Origin: Hydractinia symbiolongicarpus | Lineage: Eukaryota; Cnidaria; Hydrozoa; Anthoathecata; Hydractiniidae | NCBI RefSeq assembly: GCF_029227915.1 | Contig: NC_079884.1 | Span: forward strand, 20,522,001-20,586,000 | Reading direction: 5' to 3' | Length of the DNA stretch: 64,000 nt | Shown: one piece after another, positions 33,906 to 45,500 of the stretch | Position numbering within the stretch: the stretch's first letter is position 1 | How the letters are laid out: every line of letters begins with the position of its first letter | Program-made: the position numbers and the translations under genes | The notes under the pieces: generated by a model | What the model saw: only the letters and a program-made list of their open reading frames with translations | Databases searched by the model: none | What the model was told of the DNA's origin: nothing

Positions 33906-34105
33906 TTAGTTTTCCAACATAAGTCGACGAAATTCTGTTTGTGGAAAATAACCGCAATGGGGAAATGGTGTCAACGTAGCATACTGTGTATCATAGTGCG
34001 CCTGATAAACGTGAACACAAAGCATGCTTTCAGTTTTCACTTTGATGTAGCTTTTTTCTTCTGTTCCTACAAATTCAAATTTCCAGCTTGAAGCACAATC
34101 TTCAG
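33906..34105 (-). pseudogene. 3' fragment of the small secreted antisense gene
   Basis: Encodes the last about 66 residues of the gene at 31183-31857 (from DCASSWKFEFVG to the stop) with two changes visible (N to D and K to E). The 5' end is cut at the duplication breakpoint. It has no signal peptide, so it is a dead duplicate unless fused to new upstream sequence. Confidence 0.75.
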
Positions 34106-34322
34106 GGAGAAGAGAAGAAGGTAAGAAATCAAAGTTGGGGATTGAATTTAGTAAGGGTACGTGAAAACATAGTTTCACGGCATACGCGACATATGAGTTG
34201 TCTTGTTATACCAGGAAAAGTATATTACTTAAATCAGTTTTTCAAACTCGTCTTCCCAATCAGTAATACGCATTTTTGTTTTTAAAAAAATAGTTATCAC
34301 TTTCTACATAATTGGAAACGAA

Positions 34323-34419
34323 GCCAACATCGTTCCTAGGACTCTTTTACGGCTTTAATGTTCTGACAGGTCGCCTTGTCGGATAATATAGGCGTAGAAG
34401 CACTGGGGACGAGGTTGGG
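34323..34419. repeat. small palindromic MITE (CCTCGTYCCCAG family)
   Basis: GCCAACATCGTTCCTAGGAC (left) is the imperfect inverse of AGCACTGGGGACGAGGTTGG (right). It is a 97-bp unit without coding sequence, and similar units occur at 34660, 42108 and 60670. Confidence 0.6.
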
Positions 34420-34659
34420 AATAAAAAAAGCATGGAAAAAGAGAGGTTAAACATCAACAACACCCTCTTTCCTGGGTTTTTACCTTTTTTGGATCAGAGA
34501 AGACGGCATAAAACAACCTGATATCGTTGAGCATTTTGGTTTTATTCTCTCATATTAGACTGCTGGGGTAGCCCTTTTATTACAACTCTTTTAGCATATG
34601 GCTTTATTTACTAAATTATATATAATGATAACCTATATCATGTTGCAAAGATTAGATAT

Positions 34660-34780
34660 GCGACCTCGTTCCCAGAGCTTTCTGTCTCTCATCTGCGCTG
34701 CGCTTATTACTAGGTCTGAGGAAAAAGGCCTCACTGTCCAATGTACAAAAAGAAACAGCAGGTCCTGGGATCGAGGTTGA
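34660..34780. repeat. small palindromic MITE (CCTCGTYCCCAG family)
   Basis: GCGACCTCGTTCCCAGAGCT (left) is inverted as GGTCCTGGGATCGAGGTTGA (right). It is 121 bp, with the same terminal motif as the neighbouring unit. Confidence 0.65.
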
Positions 34781-36118
34781 TGACCATGCTCACCCAACAA
34801 ATCACTGGTAATTCACCTCCCTTCATTTATTTTAGTTTCCTAGAAGTCATTGGTGATTAAGAGTATTGTTGCAGCTGAGTAACGCGATGAAGTGAGGTCT
34901 GATAAAGTCTAAAATAACCCGCACAGACTCACTTAAATGTTTAAAGAAGAACAGCTCGCTAAGTTACTCAGATTTATACTGACAGCACTCTATGATTTCG
35001 TTTACTTAACATTTGTAAAGAGTTGTAAATGGTTAATTAAGTTGGCTTTATTGCTATACAAATTTTTCTTTTTTCCTTCTTTTTTCAACAATTTTAACCC
35101 CAAAACCACCACAACGATACAGAATACAGACATTGGACTTGGGTTGACGATCTAAGGATTTGAACTAATGGTTTTAGCGAAGCTTTTGGTCTAAATGTCA
35201 AAAATCGCCGAATGAATACGGTGCAGAGAAGTTATAAGAACCTTTACTACAATCCTAAATAAAATATAACAAAAGTCCTGACACAAAACTGAATGTTGCA
35301 TATAAAAAACCGGCTCCTTCTCTACCCTTTCTCAAATGTCAAAAACATTAGTGACAAGAGAACGACATTAAGAAGAAAATAGTTTTTGTCATTGACACTA
35401 AAGCAAGGTCATTGAACTGGAACGGCACGGTTAATTAAACCTATTCGGTGTGAACGTAGAATCGAAAAAAGGAGCTTAATTTTATTTTTATTAATTATTT
35501 TTACATTATCTGCGAAGGAGTGTTCAGGGTAAATTTGAATGGTTCTTGCCCTTCTTCCGATAAGTTAATATGCGGTTTACCGTCTGACGTTAGTTGCGTC
35601 GGCCGTCATTGTTTACATTTCTACATGATGATGTTGGTTTATTTTCAAGTAATGAAAGTGAGAATGGTCAGTCTATTTATAATTTGTAAATTACAGCATT
35701 TGTAAAGAATAAAGACGAAGTGATAAATAAATAAAATGTATTTTTTACTGTCATTTATCTTTATATTAAATAATTTTTTATGTTTACAAACAATAACCAT
35801 ACAAAATAATTATCTTGTTCCTTTCAAGAAAAAGAAGACGGACCTCTTTTAAAGATGATGCCATAAGTAGACGCTACAAAATGTAGAGTTTCGATTTTCA
35901 ACTTTTGTCTCCTACACAGAATGGGAAATAAGTTAAAAGAAAAGAAATAAACACATTCGCAGTGAAGAACAATAAATAAATTCATTCGAGAACCACTAAT
36001 GTGAAAGGCGAATTACGGGTATTAATATAACAGACAGCCTATGGAAAATCAAAGAGAATTTGCACGTCAATAAACAAAATCGACAAAAATATATCGCATT
36101 TGTTATTTTTAGCGTAAA
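34781..36118. other. no gene seen
   Basis: AT-rich intergenic DNA. Two short plus-strand open frames (34937-35155 and 35520-35705) have no recognisable domain or splice context. Confidence 0.4.
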
Positions 36119-36475
36119 GATAGATAGATAGATAGATGTGCATATTTTACATGGCTAGCCTCACAAATATCGAGGGATATACCCTGTCTATTATTTCCAG
36201 GAGGGGCCATGGCGTAGATGGAGAGTCCTAGAGTATTTAATGCTCATTTTGAGCTACGCAGACCCAATTAGAGCCCGCGCTCTACTAGACAACTCCCGGC
36301 AACATCCAACGGCCCACACAGTGTGCCATCTTCCCAATTTCCCTCACATGGCTTGGGTTAACCCGGGGCTATGGTAACATTCACTCGCCCATGTTGAATC
36401 GCCGTCAAGAGGAATCGAACCCCGGTCTCCCGCACAGAGTACGAGAGCTATAACCACTAATCTACGGCGCCAGTA
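36119..36475 (-). repeat. tRNA-derived SINE, most complete copy
   Basis: On the minus strand the 5' head (about 36474-36401) is tRNA-like. It starts TGGCGCCGTAGATTAGTGGT with an A-box-like region, has the B box GGTTCGATTCC, and ends GACGGCGA, which can pair with the start as an acceptor stem. An unrelated body of about 250 bp follows, then a (GATA)n tail at 36117-36136 on the plus strand. Four further partial copies lie in this window. Such elements are transcribed by RNA polymerase III from the head and mobilised by a LINE. Confidence 0.8.
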
Positions 36476-37683
36476 GATTTCGTACGTCACCCAGTCTTGG
36501 CTGACAGACAGACAATGACTAGTATTATAGAGATTGTATGCTTGCTAAAATTGTGTGTTATTGTCAATATAAACATGTTGGGCTGACTATATACATATTT
36601 TTCCACTGACGCTTTTCACTGTATTTGGATCATAACAATTTCATTTAGTTATTTTCACTTGGAAGTGCTTCTTTAAACTGATGGTGTGGTTGTTTTCTTT
36701 TAATGTCTAAACAATACGGAAGTGGCGACAAGTATGATATAAACAAAACATCCATCTACCTGTACCTGTTTATTCTCGGATATATAAATGTGTATTAAAT
36801 TTTCATGAAATGAGAAAAGTAAAAAAATAGACAAGCTTCGAAGTACAAGAGTTTACTTTGTAATAAGAATAATTTATTCCAAATTTAAGTTTTGTCATTA
36901 ATTTATAATTTATCAATTAGAGATCTTTTTTTTCTTCACTTCTTTTATGAATTTCTATATATTTCACATATCTCAGCCACATCCATCCACACCGGCTAAT
37001 CACATTTCCACCTGTGCCCAAAACTCTTATGGGACAGAGTAAACATAGAACAAATAGGGAAAAGAAAAGGAAAAAAAATTCCTTTCATTAACTTTTTTTT
37101 AAATCTTTTTCCCACACTCTGGTATACCCATCTTTTCATGCAAAAAACTACACACAACGGTAAACAACAACGGACTCATTAAAATTCAGTTCCGTTACTA
37201 AAATCCCAAGAGGTTTTCCTTATCGAAATAAAATTTTTAATAACTTTTGTTTTAGAAATCCCAAGACTTATATAGCTAAGTGGATATCTAACGTCAACCT
37301 TACCGCCTTTGTACAGTCATATATGATGGAACCCTTTTAATAGAACATAAAGTTATGCTCCAATTTCAACAGACGGTGTTAACACGCGCAATTTTACGCC
37401 TTAGCTTTCTTTCCTTTGGACTTTCAATCCTGTTCTTTCACGATATTTCTAATACAAGTGGGAGTTTTAAGTGCTTCGTATCATCTTCATTGATAGCAGT
37501 ACCATATATGCTTAGAGGTTGTCCTGGGTGAATAATCATAATGAGTTGGTTTTATGTTGATATTTATTCGATGTTTTAAGGAGTGATTTTAATATTTTAA
37601 TTTGGAATGCTTTTTGTTTCCGCTATTTTATGAATTACAACCAATATGGTGGATTATAGAAAGCGCATAAGCTGTTTTGAGAT
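36476..37683. other. no gene seen
   Basis: AT-rich intergenic DNA with no recognised exon, repeat or RNA gene. Confidence 0.4.
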
Positions 37684-38124
37684 TTAGCAAGAAAAAAAAT
37701 GACACGCAGATACTGTTCTGAAAACGGTAAGAGGTTTCAAAGGAGGATTTCCACTAGGTGACTTAGGATGGCTGTAACGGAAACTCAAACTTGACTGAAT
37801 GTTGTTAGAACTTAATACACGTTTGTTTGTTTTTTTGTAAGGAAATAAGAACTTATTAACACTGTGAGGCTGGAATCCTTCAAAAAACGAAGCAAAGCAA
37901 GAGTCAGGCTGAAGTGAGAAAATATGAAAAAGAAGAAACAGCAGAAGTTTTAAAAACAACAATAGTTTCTGAGAATTTTCTCTTTTCATATAGCGATAAA
38001 ACAAGTGAATTGGTCTTTCCAACCAGTAACAAGTAACAGTTGAGCCTGTAAAAGACAGAAGAAACTTAACCAACAACAAGCGTCCGTCAAAATTGCGTGT
38101 TGCTTTTACAAAAAGTGTGTGCAC
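37684..38124 (-). CDS. uncertain single-exon ORF, 146 aa, no family
   Basis: This is one of the longest unassigned frames in the intergenic DNA. It contains a very hydrophobic Leu/Phe stretch (KLLLFLKLLLFLLFHIF) at about residues 54-70 and a Ser/Pro/Lys-rich C-terminal part. I do not recognise it. A TATAAAAG box near 38132-38142 lies on the opposite strand, so it does not support this gene. It may be a lineage-specific membrane protein or chance. Confidence 0.2.
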   Translation of the reverse strand: MHTLFVKATRNFDGRLLLVKFLLSFTGSTVTCYWLERPIHLFYRYMKRENSQKLLLFLKLLLFLLFHIFSLQPDSCFASFFEGFQPHSVNKFLFPYKKTNKRVLSSNNIQSSLSFRYSHPKSPSGNPPLKPLTVFRTVSACHFFSC

Positions 38125-39518
38125 TTTTTCGTATAAAAGCGGATTTCCAGGAGGAAAATCCGACGGCGAAATGTTTGTGAACTCTCACAGTTTATTTGTT
38201 TTGAGTTTAAGTAGAAAAGTAGAAACAAGTTTCTGATTTTATTACTCGGACGAAATCGTTGTTATTGTTTTTTTTAGAAATCACTTTACTGGTAGGAATT
38301 TAAAACTATTATTTTTGAACCAAAAACTGCGTTTATATTTAACATTTTAAATTTGCCCCATACTTTTTAATTATTTGTGGAAATCAAAAGAGTTTTTCGC
38401 AATTAATACGCTATTTACAATTCGGGAAAATATGAAACTTGTCTAACAAGCTTGAACATTGTGTAAAAGAAAACCGCAAGACAATGACATTTTATAAAAA
38501 AGCGGGAAACTTTTTTAAGTGACGACATACAAACAACTGTGATATCATTATATATTTTTTTTATTTGCTGACAACATTTTTAAACTAATTATTTGATTCT
38601 GTTGGAGTAAAACGTATGAAGTTTGTTGACTTTAACAGCTTTCATATAACATGAGGAAGTTCTATTATTAAATCTGACTCATCAAGAACAATAAGCAATA
38701 AGACCTTGATCAATCAATCTTTTTTGCAACAGTTTCAAAAATCAACAAAATTCTAATCAAAACAAAATCTATAAATTATCTCCACCGTGTGAACAATCGA
38801 AATCTTGTCAAATTTTACAAGCTATCAAAATGTTATGCTAAAAAATTAGAAGTTTTTAAAAGTATTAACATATATACAACCGAAGTTTTCAGACAGCTTA
38901 ACATAAAAATTCCTACATTACAAACCATATTTGTAGAGTATTTATTCTATAAAAAGAAGTTTTTCTAGGGGGAAAACATCCACTTTCTTAGTTCTAACGT
39001 CAAAACTTGTCAACAGCCTGTAGTGTTATAGGTAGCTATAGTTCAACTATTTACGCATGCTTGGGAAGAATTGAATAAACGAAATAAAAATTTGAATAGA
39101 AATAAGTGACTTTGATCAATTGTTGATATGAATCATACCCCCGTTTTTGACACCGGATACTTAAATCTGTTGTTTTTTCTTCAATAGGGAGTAATCGTCA
39201 ACAAAAGCCATAAACCTTTTTTCTTTTCAACTAAAAACACAATAAACAGCTTGTTATTTTAACACGATAACAAAATATCCTTTTGCATACATAAACTGTG
39301 ACTATAAACACTAAACTGAAGCGTGGTTTTCTTGTTGTTGCTATCTTTTGTCATCAACCGCTTCTTGTTTTACATTCTAAGAGAACGTAATTCTTATTAA
39401 TATCAGGACAGGAGAATTGAGCACACAAGATGCGTTGACGCTGCAATTTAAATCAAAAGCAAAAATTTATGTTTGAAACCTATCACTTTACTTAGTATTT
39501 GATTTTTGTTATTTAAGA
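38125..39518. other. laminin gamma upstream region
   Basis: AT-rich DNA 5' of the laminin gamma start codon. It should include the promoter and 5' UTR. No core promoter was identified near 39519; a TATAAAAG box at about 38134 (+) is 1.4 kb away and of unknown use. Confidence 0.35.
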
Positions 39519-42500
39519 ATGGATTTAACATTCGGAAAGACACTCGTCATATTAATGGCTTTTTTTGGAAACTTTATATCGGCTCAAGATCTCCCTGATA
39601 GCACAGAATATCAATATGGAAGAGCTATAAAATGCAAAAGCGACGAAGGTGTATTACAACGGTGCATGCCTGTATTTGAAAACATTGCCTTTAATAAGGA
39701 TATAACAGCTAATAATACATGTGGTCTAACTGAACCCAGCAAATACTGTGTCCAAACTGGAACATCAGGAGCTAAGAAAATATGCGATGTTTGCGATAAT
39801 AGATATCAAGGACAGAGACATCCTGCCAACTTAATGACAGATATAAAACTTGATGATCAACCCACATGGTGGCAATCTGAAACGCTGTTAGAGAACAAGT
39901 ACGGTGTGCATTTGATTTTGGATTTTAAAAAGAAGTACAATGTGGCTTTCGTTAGGATTCGATTTCATACAATACGTCCTCATTCTTTTGCAATTTACAA
40001 GAAAACAACGTACGATCCAAACGCCAGATGGATCCCTTATCAGTTTTATTCACGGACTTGCAACGAAACATACGGGGTTCCAAATCGTCAAACTTTAACG
40101 TTAGCCAATCAAAAGATAGCATTGTGTACAGACAAAGCGAGCGGCATGATTCCATTAAGTGGTGGTAATGTAGCCTATCTCACTCTTGATCATCGTCCTG
40201 GCAAAAAAGAATTTGACAAATATCCCGCTTTACAAGATTGGGTGACAGTCACTGCATTAAAATTTAGTTTGGATAGAGTAAATACATTTGGTGATGAAGT
40301 ATTTGGAGATCCTAAAGTACTGAAGAGTTACTATTTTGCTATATCAGATATCGCAGTAGGAGGTAGGTTGTTGGTTTTATCTCATCAATGTTTATCAAAA
40401 TAATTTTTAGTAGCTAATTTAATTTTATTGCAATAACATGTTACATCTTTTAGGTCGATGTAAATGCAATGGTCATGCTTCAGCCTGTACCAAAACTGAC
40501 ACCAGCTACCATTGTAAGTGTGACCATAACACAGCTGGTAAAGATTGTGAAAAATGTCTACCATTATATAATGACCAGCCATGGTCTACAGCACTAGGTC
40601 GAGACCCAAAACCGTGTAAAAGTAAGTTTGACCTGTACTTTTTATAATTTTTTTTGTCTTCTCTATTTTTTTATTTTTTTTTATTTTTTTTTTTTTCACT
40701 TCTTTGTTTGAGCTTCGTGATTTTTGATGAAACGAAATCTTCAGCCTAAAATAATTCTTGAAGTGATTCTTAAATATTCTTTAAAAAAACGACACTATAA
40801 TTGTTTAAAAGTCTGATGAATCGTAGTTGGATGAGAAGATTCAGTTTATAGCACATTTTGGGTACATGATTGGTCTCACGACAATAATATTGCTGCTTGG
40901 TGTCGAATGATCGAGATTATTATTCTTAAAATTCAATTGAGCCTTTAAAAAATTGCTGGCGCCTTTTAACCATCCATTGAATGTGACATTATAGACGATG
41001 ATCCTATATTATTGACTGATAAAAAACATGACAGACTAAAGGTTAACAAGCTCTGGTATTTGAGCTATTTTTTCCCTTCATTCATCTTTTTTTGTTGTTT
41101 TTTTTACCAATTGTTTGAAGTCTTTTTTAACTCTTTACATCTTTTTTTTTCATCGCTGTTGTTTAATTTTTTTTCTTAGATCTTTTTTTTTTCCTTGACG
41201 TGTTAAATAAAAACAAAACTTCGAAACTGTGATCGTGTCGTCTGTACTGTGATAAGTCAAGTTGAATTCTGGTCATGAATTTATAACGATAATTGGCAGA
41301 CCTAGTACTAGCATAAAGGATTTTGATAAAAATTGGGAGCTTGGACTGATCATATGTAGTTTTCATGAAATCAAAAGTTTAAAAAAAAAGTATAATGCGA
41401 AAAATTATCAGAGTTGACAGAGTTTTTCTAAGCGAGTTTTTTTCTTTGGATTTTCTACAATATTAAAAAATAGGTGCCGTGTTTTAATTCGATAATTAGT
41501 CGAATTGTTCTATTGAAATACCGTGCAGGTATCCAGTTTAGTTTAGTCTTCGTTTTGTGTTTTTCCTAAAATATATATATAAAAAAATACTTTCAATTTA
41601 TGTGTTAAGTCCAGCAGAGGATGTTTAACAACGCTCTTGCGGATATTTAATATTTTTGATTGGTTAAGAACATCAAAAACTTAGGATGTGATTGGGTTAA
41701 AAAAAATAAACAAACAAATTTTGTCTGTCGTTAAAAAGAATAATCACAAAAACATTTTTTTATGGTTTCCTAATGTTATGTTAAGAATTACGTTTCATGT
41801 TGAAACAATGTCAATATATGGTAATGATATAAACAGTTCTCACCTTCGATGTTTTTACTTTGTTTTTATTTCCATTTTCCCACTGATTGATTCGGAAGCC
41901 AACGACGGATGTGTAACAAAAGAGAAAGAAAAAAGTTCTCTTTTAATAAATACGTAAATTGGATATCGTTTTTAAAAAGGAATGAGAAATCATAGAATAT
42001 TTATCCTTGTGAGGTTTCTTGGGTACTATAATTTTAGTTCTAAAATTTTAGACAGTTGGTTTCGTTCATAGCACTCGACACAGTAAAATTTAACAAGAAA
42101 AAGGATCTACCTCGTTTCCAGGACCTATACCTTGTTGTATTTAGAGGGAATCTGTTTAAGTATAAAAAAAACCTAACAAGCCCTAAGTCGAAGTTGGCTA
42201 CTGCTTAATTATCAAACACCAATTCTATTGGCATGCGAGATTCGAATAATATAAATAAATATTTCTGCAACATTCCTTTTAAAAAAAATTGGTGCTATCA
42301 TTTGGTTATTTAATCATTTTTTTTATTTAGGTTCAAACAAAAAATATGCAAAAATTTGCTGATAAAGTTTTACTCTCGTTTCCTTCAGCTCTAAAGCACT
42401 GCCTAAATAAACTGGAAAGTGTTAGACAAAATCTAATGATTTCATTGGTTCACGCTTATGGAACATAACAACGTAAAATTTAATTCGCAGCGTATTAAGT

Positions 42501-45500
42501 ATTTCGCCTGTGAAACTCTTACTCCACCATATCTGCACTGTATTTTAAATCTTACCAAAAAATAATACTATTTAAGAATAAAAGGTTTTAAAATGTTGCA
42601 CGAGTAAGCATGCCTGTAAAAAACGTAGATTGATCAAAATTCTATTTTTATCACTATTTTTATCAAGTTTTTGTTACTCAAGAGGTCAAAAATAGTCATT
42701 ACTTTTTTTAAAGAATTTTTCATCCTCAATGCTGGCAAGAGAGAAAACATTTTGGATAAATTTTCGCGAATTAAACAGCTAGAAAGTTGGTACAGAATAT
42801 ACATTCGTGAATAGTCATTTTTAAAATTTTCGCGAGTCGGTGGCGCAAAATTGCAAAATTTTCCGGAAGTTTCTATTTAGATAATACCTACATTTATTTC
42901 TTTGCTACTTAATGTTTTCTAAATTCTCAGAATGTGAGTGTAACGGTCTGGCAGATGAATGCGTGTTTGATGAACAGTTATATATCGATTCCAACAAAGT
43001 CTCAGGTGGTCGTTGTATCAACTGTCAAGAAAACACAGACGGCGTGCATTGTGAAAGGTGCAAGGACTACCATTACAGAGAGAACAGACGTGCAGCGTGC
43101 AAGCCTTGTAGTTGTGACAAAGATGGCTCACAATCTCTGAGTTGTAACAGTCAGGGACAGTGCGCTTGCAAACCAGGTGTTGATGGAGATAAATGCAATA
43201 GGTGTCGTGAAGGTTATTATGGTTTCTCTGCAGCAGGATGCAGGTGAGTTTCACCTCTAATGTATCTGTGCGTATGTGTTTTGTGGTATATAATTCTGCC
43301 ATTGTAGACATTTTACATCATTTCGAGGCTTCTACAGTACATTAAGACTGTATTCCTTTTTTTCAGTGTCATTATTTATTTTTAATTATTATCATTATTA
43401 TTATTAGATACACCACAAATCCAAGTACTCCATATACTCTACTAAACTGTACTGAATTATAATGATTGAGATTTTATCCTATAGGTACTTATTCATTCAA
43501 AACCTTCATTTTCTAAGCTTTATTTTAAGTTTGCATTTATTTCGCTTTCAGAGCTTGCAGATGTAATCCTGAAGGCAGCAAAGGTATCAACTGTAATGCA
43601 ATAGGACAATGTGAATGCAAGGAGAATGTAGTTGGTTTAAGATGTGACCAATGTAAAGCTCAACACTTTGATTTGAACGAAACGAATCCAAAAGGATGCA
43701 AGCAATGTTTTTGCTATGGTCATGGGGTTTCGTGCACTGCTCTTGAAGGAATTGGGTCAAGGTATATCAGATCATCTTTCGAAAGTGATTTTGAAGGTTG
43801 GACTGTTGAGGACGAATTTGGTAAGTGTAGAAATATGGTTTGTGTTTTGCCTATTGTTAGCTTGTATTGTCTTGTAATTTGGTGTCCTAATTTACAATGT
43901 TTCATTCTTAGGAAATGATCACTCAGCTTCGGCATTGTTTTATGATAAAGATAGCCATTATGTATATGTTAAACCTAGGAGATTCCGGGAACTATATCTA
44001 GTAGCACCAAGAAGTTATCTTGGAAACCGTTTAAGCAGTTACGCTAAGACTTTTAAATTCCGTTATGGGACATATTTACGTCAGGAGAATGAGGTACCCC
44101 AAACGAGCAGGAAGGATATTATTTTTGAGGGTGCTGGACTAACTGCAACCTACGAGCTTACTGATCAAGGCAATATATTGCCAGAAGGAAGATTTGTCCC
44201 ATACAACTACAAGCTTATTGAACCAGCAGGCATGACCACTTTCAACTTTCAACGTTTATTATCTGATTTAACTGCAATTAAAATTCGAATGACCTACTTT
44301 CCTGGTTCGTTAAGAAGAAAAGTTCTTGATGACGTTGCGTTGGAATCGACTACATATATTTCCAGAAATTCCCCCGAACAAGTTAGTTGGAGTGAAAAAT
44401 GCGAGTGTGAGCGAGGTTATACAGGTGATCAATGTGAGAAATGTGATTTTGGATATACCAGAGCAGCTGGTGAATCTGGTCCTTATAGACGGTATGAATA
44501 TTTTTATTCTATTTTTAAACCGCACTTACTGTAGTATTTTTACTATCTTAAAAAAAGACCATAAATATATTATATCTGATTTTTTGTTTATCAAGCTTGA
44601 TATTTTACAGGTGCGTACCGTGTGAATGCAACAATCATGGCTCACAATGTGACCCGGAGACGGGTGTTTGTGTATGTAAGGATAACACAACTGGAAGGAA
44701 CTGCGAAGAATGCTTAGAAGGTTTCTATGGAAATCCTACTAGAGGAAAACCAGATGACTGTAAGCCATGTCCATGTATCTTTGCAAATAAATGCATCTTG
44801 ATTGGATCACGTATCACTTGTACTGATTGTCCTAAAGGACACACTGGTGACCGGTGTGAAAAATGCGAGGATGGGTATTTTGGCGATCCAACTGGAAAAT
44901 TAGGAAATGCTACTCGGTACGTTTTCCATATTTTTTTTAGCCTTTGGAGTGCAATAGAGAGTTTTCAATGTGTGTTTCAAAAGAAGTTATTTTTATTCTT
45001 AAAAGAAATAAACCTATTTAACAGTACCATACTTGTTGTTTACGGGTTAAATTTATAAAAGCTGTCAATTTACCGTAAATATCAAAATATCACCTATGCT
45101 TTGTAGCTGCCAAAAGTGTGATTGCAATGGAAATGTCAATCCTGAAGCAAAAGGAAACTGTGATGGTCTCACAGGTGGCTGCTTACAATGTATTCACAAC
45201 ACAACAAATGGTCCATCACAAAGTTGTGAAGAATGTGCTAAAGGTTTTTATGGAGATGCTTTAGCAAAACCCATAGCGAATTGTTCAGGTAGTATTGTAT
45301 TAAAGAATAACATTAACCTGTCGTAAAGTGTTAATAAAAGTTTTTACCTTTAATAAAACATTGCCGTTTATCATTATTTTTATTACCCTTTTAGCTTGCA
45401 ATTGCTTTGAAAATGGTACCTTAACACCCCCAGGACACTCTTCAGGAGATCAGATACCTTGTGATAAAAACGGAAAATGCCAATGTCGAGACAACGTTAT

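Larger units (their letters stand above)
32044..34105. repeat. segmental duplication, copy 2 (2062 bp)
   Basis: Second copy of 29321-31382 in the same orientation. At its right edge CACAATCTTCAG is followed by GGAGAAGAG, where copy 1 has TGAGACG. Copy 2 includes the intron 3 acceptor, the Cys-rich last exon and only the 3' end of the antisense gene. Confidence 0.9.

Noticed and set aside
36401-36474. Genuine tRNA gene
   Set aside because: It is fused to a SINE body shared with other copies, and I could not form a clean anticodon arm; it is a tRNA-derived head.
37684-38124. 146-codon minus ORF as a firm new gene
   Set aside because: Hydrophobic low-complexity composition, no family signal and no supporting promoter on its strand; kept only as a low-confidence entry.
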